A stretch of DNA of 64,000 nucleotides from Toxonevra muliebris (Eukaryota > Arthropoda > Insecta > Diptera > Pallopteridae): the NCBI GenBank assembly GCA_963691655.1, contig OY829327.1:63748079-63812078 (forward strand), written 5' to 3'. A program made the position numbers and the translations under genes. Under the pieces are notes generated by a model. That model saw only the letters and a program-made list of their open reading frames with translations, did not search any database and was not told where the DNA came from. The first letter of the stretch is position 1; every line of letters begins with the position of its first letter. This document shows, piece by piece, positions 22,379 to 34,100 of this stretch.

Positions 22379-25300
22379 TCCCGGCCCCCTTGCACGGGTG
22401 CAACATCAACATATCCTGTAGGCGTTGTAAGAAGCTGTCGGCGGTGGATTGCCGACGAGGTGCCTGAGTTCTGGTTTTGGCTGCTCTTCCGGTCTTCGCA
22501 CGCTTCTTCGATGGTACGGGCCTGGACATCGGATAGATGAGAGTGAGGCGTGAGTGGTAACCAGGCAATTGAGGCAGTATCCGTGTGGCCTGGCCGCTAT
22601 CGCTCGCTTGTTCGGGGTCATCGCTAGGGAGCCGCGACAGAATCGCAACGAATGATAGCGGAAGCATAACCTGCACTGCCGAGCGTTTATGAGCGAAACA
22701 TGTTGAGCCGCGAGAGATACGGCTGCAGGCTAGGCCTGCTGTATCGCAAGAGCTGCATGTGCAGATTGTATCTGCGGAGGACTTAAGTTTCAGGCGAGGA
22801 ATGAAATATTCTTGCCTAACTATGTGAAGCATGAGATTGACTTCGGCATGGAGCAATAGACCATGGAGAAGATCTAGATAGCCAGTGCAGAAGCGAGAAT
22901 TCTCAGGAATGATTATTGGATGGCGTTCGTTATAGCTAAGGGCAGCATGAGCGAGACTACCATTCATTCTCAGGATATTCTGCTTATCCAGGAAAGGATT
23001 GAGCACGAGAAGAGGGCTTTTCTTCGCTATAGGTTTGTCATCGAGTAATGATATTCTTTCTTGTGGATAATAGCGAGATTGAGCCAAGAGTATGAGACGT
23101 ATCTTCACAAATTGAATTTCGGCATGAAGGATAGAGCTTGAAGCTGGGACATTAGCTTTGCTAACCTTTGCCTTCGCATTATGGAAAAAGCGATAAACAT
23201 ATGTCAATATACGAAGAGCTCGAGGAAATGAGGAGAACCGATCGAGAATGTCGATTTCCTTATCCACAACGTGGTAGGACTCCACTTTAGGTTGCTCTAG
23301 AAATGTTGCATTTCGGGGAGTGGACCTCGGCCAACATCCGGACCGGACTGAAGTGAGCAGAACAGCTCCACGCAACTCTAAGCGCGGAAGGCTTACAGTT
23401 CTTATGGGTGCTACTTTTCCTTTAGCAACTAAGAGATGTGTTGAGGAAGAAGTTTGGAGATAGAGAGTGGCACAATACGCTTTTTCTGAAGCGTCACAAA
23501 ATCCGTGGATTTGGATTTGTTGGTTGGGTGAGAACCCGACCCATCGAGGGATTGCGATGTTGGTAACCGCTGGGAGATGTTCTGCGAATTGAATCCACCT
23601 GGAAAGAGATCCAGGCTTCACACATTCATCCCAGTCAGTTCCATCTAACCACAACTCCTGCAATAACATCTTGGCTTGAATCATAATTGGAGAAAGCCAT
23701 CCTGCCGGGTCGAAAAGTTTCGCGACTGAAGAGAAAATTTGCCGCTTTGTGACCCCATTTGCCGATGAAATTGGAGAAAAGGTATAGGAAAAAGTGTCGG
23801 AGAGAGCATTCCAACGAATTCCGAGAGTTTTCGTGGAACTTGCACTTTGAAACCGTAGAAAATCGGAATCCAAGAGACCTCCCACTGGAATTTTTTCTAA
23901 TATGGCAGGATGATTCGCCGTGATTTTTTTGAGAGGAAATCCAGCGGAGCCAAGACAATGAATTACTTGGGAAAGTGATTCGATAGCAGAATCTACATCA
24001 TTACCTCCAGAGAGGATGTCATCGACGTAGGTGTTTTCAGTTAGAATTTTTGCCGCTAGAGGACATTGCTTTTGTGAATCTTTCGTCAACTGATGGAGAG
24101 TTCTGATGGCTAGATACGGAGCACAATTAACTCCAAACGTCACCGTTTTGAGTTTGGAAACCTGAATAGGAGCATTCAGTGAGCTGCGAAAGGGAATTCG
24201 CTGGAAATCTTGATCATCTTTATGAACCAAAATTTGCCTATACATCTTCTGCACATCTCCATTGAAAACGAATCGGAATATCCGCCATTGGAGAATGAGA
24301 AGCATGAGGTCTGGTTGAAGAGTAGGTCCAGTATAGAGAGAACTAGTAGACTTTGAAGCATTGAAAACTACACGGACTTTGGTAGTTACTTTTTTAGGTC
24401 GAATTACCGCGTGGTGTGGTAAATAAAATGAGAAGTATTTTCCATGGGACACTATTTCATGAGAATGAATTAGTTCCATATGATCGAGGGTGAGATATTC
24501 CTCTAATACTTCGTCATATACGTTTTTCAGATCACCCTTTTTTTGCAAACTGCGCTCCATTCCAAGAAATTGTTGGAGTGCGGTAGTCCTTGAATGACCC
24601 AATGCTAAAGTTTTGGGAAAACTTTCCTTGAATGGCAATCTGACAACGTATCGACCATCGGAATTTCGTGTTGTCATAGAATTGTATAAATCCTCACAAG
24701 CTTGATCTTCAGGCGAGAGTGGAAGAACTTGAGGGATTTCTTCTTGCTCCCAAAATTGCTTTAGTTGAGAACTAAGCAATTCATTGGAGATTGGTTCTAC
24801 TTGTGTCGAGTGGGAAGACACTTGTTCTCTCACTGAACCACTTATGATCCAGCCAAATATTGTATTCTGGGCTAAGAGATTACCACAGATATTCTTTTGT
24901 AATCCTTCTAAAATGATTTGTGGGAGTAAATCACTTCCGATTACTAAATCAATTTGCGCGGGAATATGGCAATTTGAATCAGCAAGATCTAACTTAGCGA
25001 GTTGCTGCCAATTAAATCTTCTTATGGGGAAATTGGGAAGAAGCTTAGTCAATTGAGATAAGACTATCGCTCGAGCATTTATCCTTTTGTTAGTTTTGGG
25101 AGAAACTATTGTAAAAGAACAAAGTCGGTTGGAATTTTGAATAATTCCACCTCCCATCCCTGAAATTTCGAACCAGGATTGTTCGGTTGGAAGACGAATT
25201 CGCTTCTGAACTTTTGAAGAAATAAAAGTTCTTTGTGACCCTGGGTCAATTAATGCACGGACTTTGAATAATTCCCCCAAATATTCAATGGAAACGATTG

Positions 25301-26750
25301 CTGTGGGAAGTAAGACCGTGTCTTCATTATTTGAATGTAGCGCTTGGATCTGCGCTGTATTTGAGGAACAGGGGCGTTCTTCATTTTCTTGCAACTGAGA
25401 TGTTGCAGTTGTCGCATGAGTTGTTGTTGTCTGGGATCGACTACTGGGTTGTGGAGCTTGTGTTCTTGTCGTAAAGTGAAGCATGGAACGATGCTTTCTT
25501 TGACAATATACACATGAGAAATTACTCACACAGTCCTTTTTTAAATGTGTGAAAGCGAGACAGTTTTCACATAAATTATTTTCTTTTATAAATTTTATTC
25601 GGTCGTATACCGAAAGTTTTTTAAATTTGGGACAACCTTTCATGGCATGAGAGACATTGCATAAGCGACATATAAATGTCCTCTTGGGTTCAGCCACGAA
25701 AGTATGAATTTGGCTTATTGCCTTCTTTTGAGGAGAAAATTGGTTATTTAGATTTGGCTTTGGTTTGTTTGGATGAATTCGGTTGAGTCGTTCTACTACT
25801 TCGTATCTACTCGTTAGGAAATCATCTAGCTGTGACCAGAGAGGTAGGTCTTTTCGGGACTTAAGGGATTGTTCCCACAGCGATAATGTTTCCTGCGGTA
25901 GTTTTGTAGAACATATATAAACTAGGATGGGATCCCAGTTTTCTGTGGAAACGTCTTGAGAGGCTAAGACGCACAGACAATTATTTATTGTCATTTGAAG
26001 TTTTTGTATTGCTTCACTATTCTCGGAATGAATAGTTGGCAAAGTCAGTAGCGCTTCTATTTGGTTATCGACTAGAATACGCTTATTTTCATAACGAGCT
26101 TTCAAAGCTTCCCATGCGAGAGAGAAGTTTTCGTCACTTAAAGGAAATTGTTTGACGATAGCTCCAGCTTTTCCTTGCGTTTTATACCTGAGATGATATA
26201 ATTTCTGAGCGGAAGTCAGTTTTGGATGGTTAATATAAACGGCTGTGAAAAGGTCTCGGAAGGCCGGCCATTCTTCATAACCACCAGAAAAGTTTTCTGT
26301 ATCGCAAGGAGGAACTTGCAAGCATGGCATGTTGGAAATACTTGCTTGCTCTTGTGATTGTTCCTTACTAGATGCTGAACTTGAAGTCGGAGGAGGTTGA
26401 AGTAATTTCAACTGATCTTCTATTCTAGCCATCGTGTCTTCGAAATTGTCTTGACAAAGACAATATTTATTACTTGCCGATGCTTTGAATTTATCGGGCA
26501 AGTCATTATCATTTGCTTCGATAACCAAATCATAGACTTTTTGGAGTCGAGTCCAGCCGCTTTCTAAACTTTTTCGTTTCACTACCAATAGAGATTCGGT
26601 GTGATTTTCTAGCGGAGAAGTACTAAATTTGGTGCAGTATTGCACAAAATTGTCACTTTCGGCTATGAATTTCTGCATAGAAATATCATATGCTCGCCTT
26701 TTTTGTGATTTAGCAACACTTGGTTTTTGGGAAGTTTCTTCGTCTGACAT
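22227..26750 (-). CDS. BEL/Pao Gag-Pol polyprotein, internally deleted but open
   Basis: 1507 residues. The order is a gag region (residues about 1-340, DUF1759-like), three Cys/His clusters ([35 protein letters not shown]) at about 365-420, an aspartic protease of DUF1758 type with ALIDPGSQ at about 505, and RT with [11 protein letters not shown] at about 880-890. The start of RNase H follows ([20 protein letters not shown]) and then an abrupt junction at about 23350 that removes the rest of RNase H. The integrase zinc region starts ([12 protein letters not shown]) but the core is lost near 22700, after which the frame reads unrelated or out-of-frame sequence into the LTR. Intact BEL polyproteins are about 1700-1800 residues. 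The open frame despite the deletions indicates recent origin. Confidence 0.9.
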   Translation of the reverse strand: MSDEETSQKPSVAKSQKRRAYDISMQKFIAESDNFVQYCTKFSTSPLENHTESLLVVKRKSLESGWTRLQKVYDLVIEANDNDLPDKFKASASNKYCLCQDNFEDTMARIEDQLKLLQPPPTSSSASSKEQSQEQASISNMPCLQVPPCDTENFSGGYEEWPAFRDLFTAVYINHPKLTSAQKLYHLRYKTQGKAGAIVKQFPLSDENFSLAWEALKARYENKRILVDNQIEALLTLPTIHSENSEAIQKLQMTINNCLCVLASQDVSTENWDPILVYICSTKLPQETLSLWEQSLKSRKDLPLWSQLDDFLTSRYEVVERLNRIHPNKPKPNLNNQFSPQKKAISQIHTFVAEPKRTFICRLCNVSHAMKGCPKFKKLSVYDRIKFIKENNLCENCLAFTHLKKDCVSNFSCVYCQRKHRSMLHFTTRTQAPQPSSRSQTTTTHATTATSQLQENEERPCSSNTAQIQALHSNNEDTVLLPTAIVSIEYLGELFKVRALIDPGSQRTFISSKVQKRIRLPTEQSWFEISGMGGGIIQNSNRLCSFTIVSPKTNKRINARAIVLSQLTKLLPNFPIRRFNWQQLAKLDLADSNCHIPAQIDLVIGSDLLPQIILEGLQKNICGNLLAQNTIFGWIISGSVREQVSSHSTQVEPISNELLSSQLKQFWEQEEIPQVLPLSPEDQACEDLYNSMTTRNSDGRYVVRLPFKESFPKTLALGHSRTTALQQFLGMERSLQKKGDLKNVYDEVLEEYLTLDHMELIHSHEIVSHGKYFSFYLPHHAVIRPKKVTTKVRVVFNASKSTSSLYTGPTLQPDLMLLILQWRIFRFVFNGDVQKMYRQILVHKDDQDFQRIPFRSSLNAPIQVSKLKTVTFGVNCAPYLAIRTLHQLTKDSQKQCPLAAKILTENTYVDDILSGGNDVDSAIESLSQVIHCLGSAGFPLKKITANHPAILEKIPVGGLLDSDFLRFQSASSTKTLGIRWNALSDTFSYTFSPISSANGVTKRQIFSSVAKLFDPAGWLSPIMIQAKMLLQELWLDGTDWDECVKPGSLSRWIQFAEHLPAVTNIAIPRWVGFSPNQQIQIHGFCDASEKAYCATLYLQTSSSTHLLVAKGKVAPIRTVSLPRLELRGAVLLTSVRSGCWPRSTPRNATFLEQPKVESYHVVDKEIDILDRFSSFPRALRILTYVYRFFHNAKAKVSKANVPASSSILHAEIQFVKIRLILLAQSRYYPQERISLLDDKPIAKKSPLLVLNPFLDKQNILRMNGSLAHAALSYNERHPIIIPENSRFCTGYLDLLHGLLLHAEVNLMLHIVRQEYFIPRLKLKSSADTICTCSSCDTAGLACSRISRGSTCFAHKRSAVQVMLPLSFVAILSRLPSDDPEQASDSGQATRILPQLPGYHSRLTLIYPMSRPVPSKKRAKTGRAAKTRTQAPRRQSTADSFLQRLQDMLMLHPCKGAGMFKPLLLNFYSISFYVWTLSQHSFFYFYSQFLFLLNSPVLSFSILYFLFL
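22406..22700 (-). pseudogene. CCHC-like zinc-knuckle frame overlapping the BEL 3' end
   Basis: In a different minus-strand frame from the polyprotein, the sequence reads [13 protein letters not shown], then a basic stretch and [11 protein letters not shown]. This C-x2-C-x4-H-x4-C pattern occurs in uncharacterised fly retroelement proteins. It lies after the integrase break, so it may be a transduced or recombined fragment, or the true 3' coding end of the parent element. Confidence 0.5.
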
Positions 26751-26979
26751 TTTTGAAACTTGTTTTTTAATTAAATCAACAGATTCTTTTTACCTTGGAG
26801 GAGATCTCTCAACTGGCATTTAACTACTCTAATAATGTTAGAATAAAAAGAAAAATAACTTGCAATAGAAATTTGCAATTTGCCAATACCTAACCAATAA
26901 ACTAGAAAAAAAAAACTAATGAAAATAGTTTAAATTTATTTGAAGAACTTTAATATTTGTCGAAAAAAAAAAAAAAAAA

Positions 26980-27286
26980 TGTATAATTCGGAGATGAATT
27001 ATATTTTTTGAAATGAAAAACACGGTGGAAAGTCGGTTTTAAATTATAAATTGTTTATTAGGATGGAAATAGAAAATTTAAATTATACAAAAATAGAAAA
27101 TTCTGGAAGATAGCGACCGGCACTTGAGAGATATTCATAAGAATAGAAAATATAATATAGAAAAGGATAGAACGGGAGAATTGAGTAGGAAGAGAAACTG
27201 AGAATAGAAATAGAAAAAAGAGTGTTGGGAAAGGGTCCACACATAGAAAGAAATAGAATAGAAATTAAGAAGTAGTGGCTTAAACA
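26980..27286 (-). repeat. BEL 5' LTR
   Basis: 307 bp, TG...CA on the minus strand, apparently identical to 22072-22378. Just inside it is a run of 17 A (T on the coding strand) where a tRNA primer site would normally be. I could not recognise a primer-binding site, which is odd. Confidence 0.93.
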
Positions 27287-27291
27287 CTAAG

Positions 27292-27860
27292 TGTTAAATT
27301 GGTTTCGATAGAAAATACTGTACATATGTGATTATGTTTGTGGCACTTTTACAAACGTTTTGCGACTGTACTCATTATATTTTAGCACAATTTTTATGAT
27401 TTATTCTTTTTATATATTTTTTTTTGTCAACAGGTAGTTACATAGTTTAGCGCGATGAAAAGTTTCTTATTAGCGTTTTCACAAAAGTTATGTGACTATA
27501 CTTTTTGTATTTAATTTTCGTATTAGATTCAGGTTTTATGATATATTTTTTTTTTATTTTAGTTTTCGATGGAAAGTTTTATGTTAGGCTTTTCACAAAT
27601 ATTTTTCAACTGTTCTAATATTTCACTTAGTTTTTAATGATTTGTTCTTTTTTATTTATTTCACGTCAATATAGTTTGGTACGATGAAAACTTTTTAGCG
27701 CTTTTACAGAAGTTGTGGGACTGTACTTTTTATAATTAATTTTCTTATTAGTTAGATTTTGTAATATGATATGATATGTGTTTTATATATGTATTTTTAT
27801 TTTTTTAATAGCTAGTCAATAGTAAATTTAATGTTCTTTTTTTTAGGATCTTTTTCGCAG
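27292..27860 (-). repeat. Gypsy leader tandem repeats
   Basis: Four diverged units of about 111-128 bp. Each carries a version of CTTTTNACAAANGTTNTGNGACTGTAC (at about 27345, 27472, 27590, 27700), followed by a T-rich ATGAT stretch. They lie between primer-binding site and gag, interrupted by BEL at one end. Long leaders are known in errantivirus-like elements, but the repeat role here is unknown. Confidence 0.6.
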
Positions 27861-27878
27861 ATCCTACCGACTGCGCCA
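27860..27878 (-). promoter_or_regulatory. Gypsy primer-binding site (tRNA-Ser type)
   Basis: On the minus strand, TGGCGCAGTCGGTAGGAT directly follows the LTR. 17.6 and 297 use the same TGGCGCAGTCG primer site, complementary to the 3' end of a serine tRNA. Confidence 0.8.
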
Positions 27879-28121
27879 GTAATAATATCTTCGATTTTAT
27901 TAAAATTAATTATTTATTTTTAAGTAGAAACTATTTTATTATAAATGATTATTAAATTTCAATTATAGATCTTAATCTTACACCGACCAAACAAGAATGA
28001 GCCATCGACTTCTAAAAAGTATAATCATGTACCTTTCTTTCTCTTTCTTAAAGCTTTTATCTTTTGAGATAAGAGCCAAAGTTTAGCATGTAGACTTTCT
28101 TAGTTAAGTGGCTACGTCACT
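27878..28121 (-). repeat. Gypsy 5' LTR
   Basis: On the minus strand the LTR would start AGTGACGTAGCC at 28121 and end ATTACT just before the primer-binding site, giving AGT...ACT ends as in the 17.6/297 group. Length about 244 bp. No partner LTR exists in the window, so limits rest on family form only. It abuts (TA)n at 28122-28148. Confidence 0.68.
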
Positions 28122-28637
28122 TGTATATATATATATACATATATATAGCTAAGTATCTAAAAAAAAGGTTATTCTGCTTGTGACAGGATTTTGAAGTTCA
28201 GGAGCACCTAAAAAATCTACGAGAGTATGATTGTTGGCGGAACAAGAATTAATAATTTTGCATGTATAGAAAAAAAAGGGCGACAGATTTAAAAAAAGGT
28301 CTGAAATTTGACCATTTTTTTGGGACTAAAATGGTCATAAAAAGCCATATTTTATCCAAAAAATCTGGTTGTGGTTAAGCCAAATTTAGAAAAATGTGTT
28401 GTGAACATTCTGTACAAATTGACAAGAACGAAAGTATGTAAAATAAATCTTTATTACTGTTTGGTATTTTGTGTTGATAATAAGTGAGAAATAATTAGTT
28501 GAATGTGTAAAGTTTTTGTTTTTGTTTGCGATCATGCAAAGCTATTGCGTTCACAAAAGAAAAGACAAAACTTCTAAAATATAAAATCATTTATTTATTC
28601 CTACGCAAACTCACACACATACTGAAATGAAGCAACA
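28122..28637. other. Spacer with (TA)n and A-rich runs
   Basis: A (TA)n run at 28122-28148, then AT-rich DNA. About 36 bp at 28556-28600 (GAAAAGACAAAACTTCTAAA and following) recur at 33388-33427. Confidence 0.45.
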
Positions 28638-28639
28638 TA

Positions 28640-28814
28640 CATTCTGTCAAATAAGTACCCGGAAATTCTCATTTTAAATTTTCCCTCTGAGAATATTTCA
28701 AAAAATTATGACGCCGTAACCAAACCTGTGCCAACCTGGGAAAAATTTTTTTTTGAAATATTCTCAGAGGGAAAATTTAAAATGAGAATTTACGGGTACT
28801 TATTTGACAGAATG
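28640..28814. mobile_element. TA-flanked MITE M2, copy 1 (175 bp)
   Basis: Almost the whole element is a pair of inverted ends of about 65 bp starting CATTCTGTCAAATAAGTACC. The flanks are TA on both sides. The same ends bound 41313-41543, where an empty site proves the TA duplication. TA duplication points to the Tc1/mariner superfamily. Non-coding. Confidence 0.9.
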
Positions 28815-28905
28815 TACATATATTCCAATTCAAATATCGCACTGCTGCGCGCATAAACCACCACCGTGCATACACTTCAGCAGTCTAAAACAGAATGATT
28901 GATGT

Positions 28906-29555
28906 CTAAAACACAATCAAACTTTGTGGCTTCGTGCTTTGATATGAATTTATTAGCTTTATATAGTTTTGTGTTTTTTTCTGCCAAAAAGCTCGATCTT
29001 AATTTTTCTCAAAACACAATATTGCGTGCGTTGAGTTTTTTTTGTCAATTATTAAAGAAATAAAATTACAAAATTATGGATTCGGATGATGATGATTTAA
29101 TTGATTTCAAGTATTTTGCTCTCATGGCATATGGTGGTCACTCATTCCACAAACAGCAACAAACGTCTGCGCAACAAAGACAATGGACCCGAGAACTCAT
29201 ACAAAAAAGCATGCTCACACACCAAAGAAAGTAAATGTCCCCCAAAAGATTTCATTTTATTCATAACAAATCACATTCAATTATACATATTTAATCTATA
29301 ATTTTTAAGCACAACACCCGTATTTTCTTTTTTCCCGATTCGCACTTTGAAAAAAAAACACTAACATCGAACAACCACAACAACTGCTAAAAAGCGTTGA
29401 AAGTAGAGAGTAGCTCTACTCGTTGCGTTTCAGCTGCGTTGATCGTATTTACGATCTAACGCCTGAAGCCAAATTGTGTTTTGCTATGAATAAATGCATA
29501 CGATTCTACTTTAAACGTCAAAGCAAAGCAGCCGCAAAGCTTAATTGTGTTTTAG
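28906..29555. mobile_element. Possible Harbinger-like remnant
   Basis: The left side carries CTAAAACACAATCAAACTTT and the right side its inverted equivalent (AAGCTTAATTGTGTTTTAG, 29537-29555). This suggests inverted ends of at least 25 bp. Inside is a short frame (29076-29234). No secure target duplication was found. Confidence 0.45.
29076..29234 (+). pseudogene. Possible PIF/Harbinger transposase N-terminus
   Basis: A 52-codon frame starting MDSDDDDLIDF and containing QRQWTRELIQKS. An acidic start followed by W-x-R/H-x-I/L is common at the N-terminus of insect Harbinger-type nucleases. The frame stops before any catalytic motif. The identification is weak and rests on pattern and on the inverted repeats around it. 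Confidence 0.35.
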
Positions 29556-29639
29556 GTATGATAAATTCAAATGACAACTATGCGGAACATTGAAATGAAA
29601 CAAACACAATATTGTGTTTGGTATGCCACCGAAATGCTA

Positions 29640-31155
29640 CGAAACATGATTGGGAGTCAGGCTACAAGTTTTTAGTGAAACAACTTTTTTGGCTATTTGA
29701 GGTCTCTATGTGATTATATGCTCAGTGCTTTTACTTTAACTGAGATTCAAGAGTAAAGAGCGAGTTAAATAATTTTGATTAATTTTTTAATTGTTGATTT
29801 TCCAATCATTTTATTTTCTATGTTGGCGACACACAATAAAAAGTAAACAAAAATAAAACTTTTTATATGAAAGTAGGTATTGTTATAAAAGTAAAAAATA
29901 AACAAACAGAAAATGTACGAAAAAAATATGATAATAATTTTTCAAGCGAAAAAATTACATAATTTCTTGAAAATAGACACCATTAAGTGCAAAAGAACCG
30001 ATACTATTCTTCCAGCCAATCCATTTTAGTAAAGCAGAAATGCAGAACAATTTTTCTTTCATAATTTATTACTATTATTTTGACAAGGGCTGTCGTCCAA
30101 TCAACTGATTTTTTTTATTTAAGAAACCCAATATTGACGAGTTAACTGCCTCATAACTTGAGACTGAAATTGAAAATTTGCAGTTAGCTCTTACACATGA
30201 GTTAACCTGCCACTATGAAATCTGCCCTTAAAATCATTTGTTTTTATTATTAACATAATCTTAAAGAAATACTGAATGTCTATACTTAAGGCATAATCTC
30301 ACTTTGCAAGGCAAAAAAAAATTGAATTTTCAATATTTTATTACTCAGTCAATTTAATAATTATTAACTTATTTTTTTTTTTAATATGATACTACATTAT
30401 TACAGAGTATAGAACATTTTTTTTTTTATTTTTTTTCTTCATTCATCTTTTCTCCAGAAGGCGTCTTAGTCGGTACCTACAAAAAATAGGCGGTCCATGG
30501 CGGACATTTAATCTCAGAACTGGCTTATCTGAAAAAAAAATCAAACGGAATTCTTTAATATACATCTCGTTTCGCAGGAATCAGCCAGATTTAATGTAAA
30601 AAAGCAAAAAAAAAATTCAAGTTTTTTTTTAAAAAAAGTGTCGAAAAAGCACCTGTTTCAAAATCCTAACGGGTGAATTTAAAAATTCGTAAAAAAAAGT
30701 GCTAAATGGTCACTTTAGGCGCTAGGGGTGGCTTAGGGTTCAGTTGTATCAAAAAACTGGGTACGCCATTCGCTTTAGCGGCATTTTTTATATAGACATG
30801 GATATCTGAAAATCTTTTATATGCAAGTTGAATGCTACCATACAAAATCCCAAACCTATTGTAAAACATCCTTAAAAATCACGGTTTCGGAGTAGGACAT
30901 CCAGTTTTCGCAAATTTAATTTTTCTTATTTCATTTTAATTGGTTTTTAGCACCCTGTTTTCATATTCTGCTGTCACAATGAAGATCTGAAATACTTTAG
31001 CAAAATAAGCTATCTAATATATATATGTAACTCAAAAATATTAGATATTTAAAAAAAAAAATAGGAGTATATTCTAAACATCAATAAAATTATGTAACAA
31101 AAAAAATTGATTTTTTGAAAATTGTAAACTGAGATTATACCTTAAGACAGATTGT
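29640..31155. other. Upstream region of the protease gene, AT-rich, no gene seen
   Basis: Many A/T runs. No recognisable promoter, RNA gene or coding exon. If the protease has 5' exons (signal peptide, clip domain) they are not evident here and may lie outside the window. Confidence 0.45.
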
Positions 31156-34100
31156 ATGAATAAACTGGAGTTAAAAAAAAAGAAGATATTAAATTTAGAC
31201 AAAAATGTGAGTACCTTAATTAAATACTTAATAAATGCACTTCTTTATATATTTATAGTTTGTGGTGCCTATGGACGATTTACACGAATTGTGGGTGGAC
31301 GAGAAACCTATCCCCATGGACATCCATGGTCGACTGCGTTATTAAAAAATGAGATTTTATATTGTGGAGCAACTATAATTTCTAGAAACTATTTACTAAC
31401 AGCAGCACATTGTATATACAGTTTTACACCAAATGAAATATTAGTGTATATAGGTGGACATAAAATCATTGAAGATCATTCTGAAGTAAAATATGTGTCC
31501 TCAGTAATATTTCATGAAAAATTTGATGCAGTAACATTTGATAACGACATAGGTCTAATTAAAGTTGGTACGCCTATAACTTATGGGTCTAAGATACAAC
31601 CAGCATGCTTGCCTATATATAAAGGTATGTAATAATTTTTGAAGTGAAACTTCTTATGGGAGGGTACAGAAATCTGGATCGGCAATCTCATTTTGTATTT
31701 TGTTTGTCTCTCTTTGCACACATAAAAAAATTAGAACTCATTTCTCTCATTTTCTTTATCTTCTCAAGCAACGTTGTTGCATGTCTTCATTTTTGAAGTA
31801 AAGCTTTGTGTGTATTGTTCAGTGCTATTCAGTGTTGCAAAATCTTGGATTTCAAAATCTAACTGAACTCCTATGAAAAATGTTTTTTTTTTTGGAAAAC
31901 GTTCACGAAAAAAAAATCTTTATATCTTTATATGAAAGCTAAACGCAACTTATTGATTCATTTAAAGAAAAAATAACACAAATTATGACGTTATAAAAAC
32001 GCTATAATCATTTGGAATAGGCGAAAGATTTTTATACAGGGCAATAAAATTATATAAGGAAACGGTTTAGACGAAATCGCTCATAATTGGCTCGTTCAGA
32101 GTAGTAAATAAAGGACATGAAAATATCCAAGTCTTTCATGCAGCTTTTTCGCAGAAATGACCTACGACCTAGCCCTATAAGAAGCAGAGAGTTCATGGGC
32201 TAAAAGACAAGCAAAAGCAAATACGCATAACAAAAAATTAGGAACTACTTGTTTGGCACTGTGGAGATGAAATAATCTTTTCGGATGAAAAACTGTTCTT
32301 CCTGCAAAACAGCCATAACCAGCCGAGCCGGGTGTATCCAAGAAGTCTTGCTAAGGTCTCAAAAGATAAATTGGGTGTTGAATGATTCTAAAACATGACC
32401 AAAAACACATCACAGAAAGAGAAATTATCATAGCTTTTTATCGATCAAAATCGATACCAGCTGTTACCTCGCTCATATTTTGCAAAACCATTTTCTTCCC
32501 CATGTTAGAAGATTATTCGATGACGAATATTTTTGTTTTCAACAGGATTCTGCACAAACAAGAAACGATGGACAAAAGCTTATCGAATAGGAAATCAATC
32601 AATCTTATTTATACTTGACACTGGATCAGACGTGAACTGCATTCCTATTAATGTAATCAAAATGCTCAAAATTCCACTAAATAAAAGTAAAAACTTTAAT
32701 GAAAATTATAAAAGTTTACTTTTGATTACAATGGCAATAAGGTCAAAATTTTTAGCATATTAAAATTGAAGTGTTATGATTTGATTGAGAAATTTGAACA
32801 CTACTTTAATTTTATTTAGTTAATAACAGTCATAAACCATAACTGGGTTTAGAAACATGCATTGAATTTGGGATTCTTAATCGCACAAATGTAAGTCACT
32901 TGCTTGCCGCAAATGGTCAATGAATTTTTGGAAAACAATAGTGATATCTTTGGGGAGGTGGGAAAATTTCCGGATAATTTTTCAATTAAATTAAAAGAAG
33001 GTTCTAAACCATCTCTGCACTACAAAAAACAGATACCATTAAGTTTATTAGATAGGCTAAAAACGGAAATTGACAAAACGATTAAAAAAGGAATCATTTC
33101 ATTCTGTCCAACAGAATGGGTAAACATTTTATAAATAGTGGGAAAACTAAACTAAAACTAAATGACAACGTTCATGACTCCATTTGGTCTGAATAATATC
33201 CCTGAAATGTTTCAATGCAATTTGGTACAGATGTAAGGTGACATACAGGCAGTGTGGCCAACTTAAGATGTATATTACATCCTACTATGATCATATACTG
33301 AAATAAAATTGTAAGTGCATAATAATCCATTGTCAATAGAATAATATTCCCTACATTACGCACTTACGAGTGTACATACGATAACAAACAGAAAAGACAA
33401 AACTTCTAAAATATAAAATCATTTAAGTATCTTATCTATTCGGGCTTTTTTGGTCGTTGATGTTTTTGAACAATTTCAATTTTCATTTCGTCCTTCGCGT
33501 TTCGATCTTTTTAAGACCATCCGCCGGGAGTCTGTTTATTATAAAATATAATAAAATAACAAATGAACATATAAGCAAAATGATAAATTATAAACAAAAA
33601 CATACATACAAGTTAACAACAATCTTACATTATTTTTTCACTAATGTACTTATTAGTTACGTCTAATAACTGCTGCGTACGTCTGATGTGTGTTATTTAA
33701 ATCGTCTTTATGATTTATAGCTGTGTCCGTTTTTTGCTCTATTCTAAGTGTTTCGAGTGTCATTCTGTTTTTTATTTACGTTCTATGTCTAATATTTTTG
33801 CGTTGGTAAAATCTGCTGTGAGTCGATTTTCCGTTAAATGTAGCGCTGTTGTCTTTTTGTTTCTCGCGTCTGCTATGTGTTCAGCTATTCGTGTGCCGAG
33901 AGCTCTTTTTGTTGTCCCTACGTAGGTTTTGTTGCAAATTTCTTCTTCTCTCCCTTTGCATGCGATTTCATAGACAACGTTACTTTGTTGCAGTGCTGTC
34001 GCTGTCACTTCAATTGAACTTTTTCACTTCACTTTCAAGCCTAACACTTCGTCACTTCCTCTTTCATAAAACACTTCGGTTTCCCAGTTTCAATGAAAAA

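Larger units (their letters stand above)
22072..27286 (-). mobile_element. BEL/Pao LTR retrotransposon, internally deleted, recent insertion
   Basis: Two 307-bp LTRs (22072-22378 and 26980-27286), identical wherever I compared them, flank a single long minus-strand frame. The LTRs start TGTTTAAGCC and end ATTATACA on the minus strand. A 5-bp duplication CTAAG borders the element (22067-22071 and 27287-27291), as expected for this group. The pol region lacks most of RNase H and the integrase core, so the copy could only have moved with enzymes supplied in trans. It sits in the leader of the Gypsy element. A purine-rich GGGGGCCGGGA before the 3' LTR is the likely polypurine tract. Confidence 0.93.
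18350..28121 (-). mobile_element. Ty3/Gypsy retrotransposon of 17.6/297 type, split by a BEL insertion, 3'-truncated
   Basis: On the minus strand: 5' LTR 27878-28121, primer-binding site complementary to a serine tRNA, a long leader, gag (20772-21803), pol (about 18794-20778) and part of integrase (18360-18590). The leader is split by the BEL element 22072-27286, which brought its own 5-bp duplication. The rest of integrase, any env and the 3' LTR are missing. Sequence beyond about 18350 is unrelated. The 5' LTR borders a (TA)n run, and 17.6/297-type elements are known to prefer TATA-rich targets. Gag and the protease-RT-RNase H frame are still open, so the copy is not very old. Confidence 0.88.
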
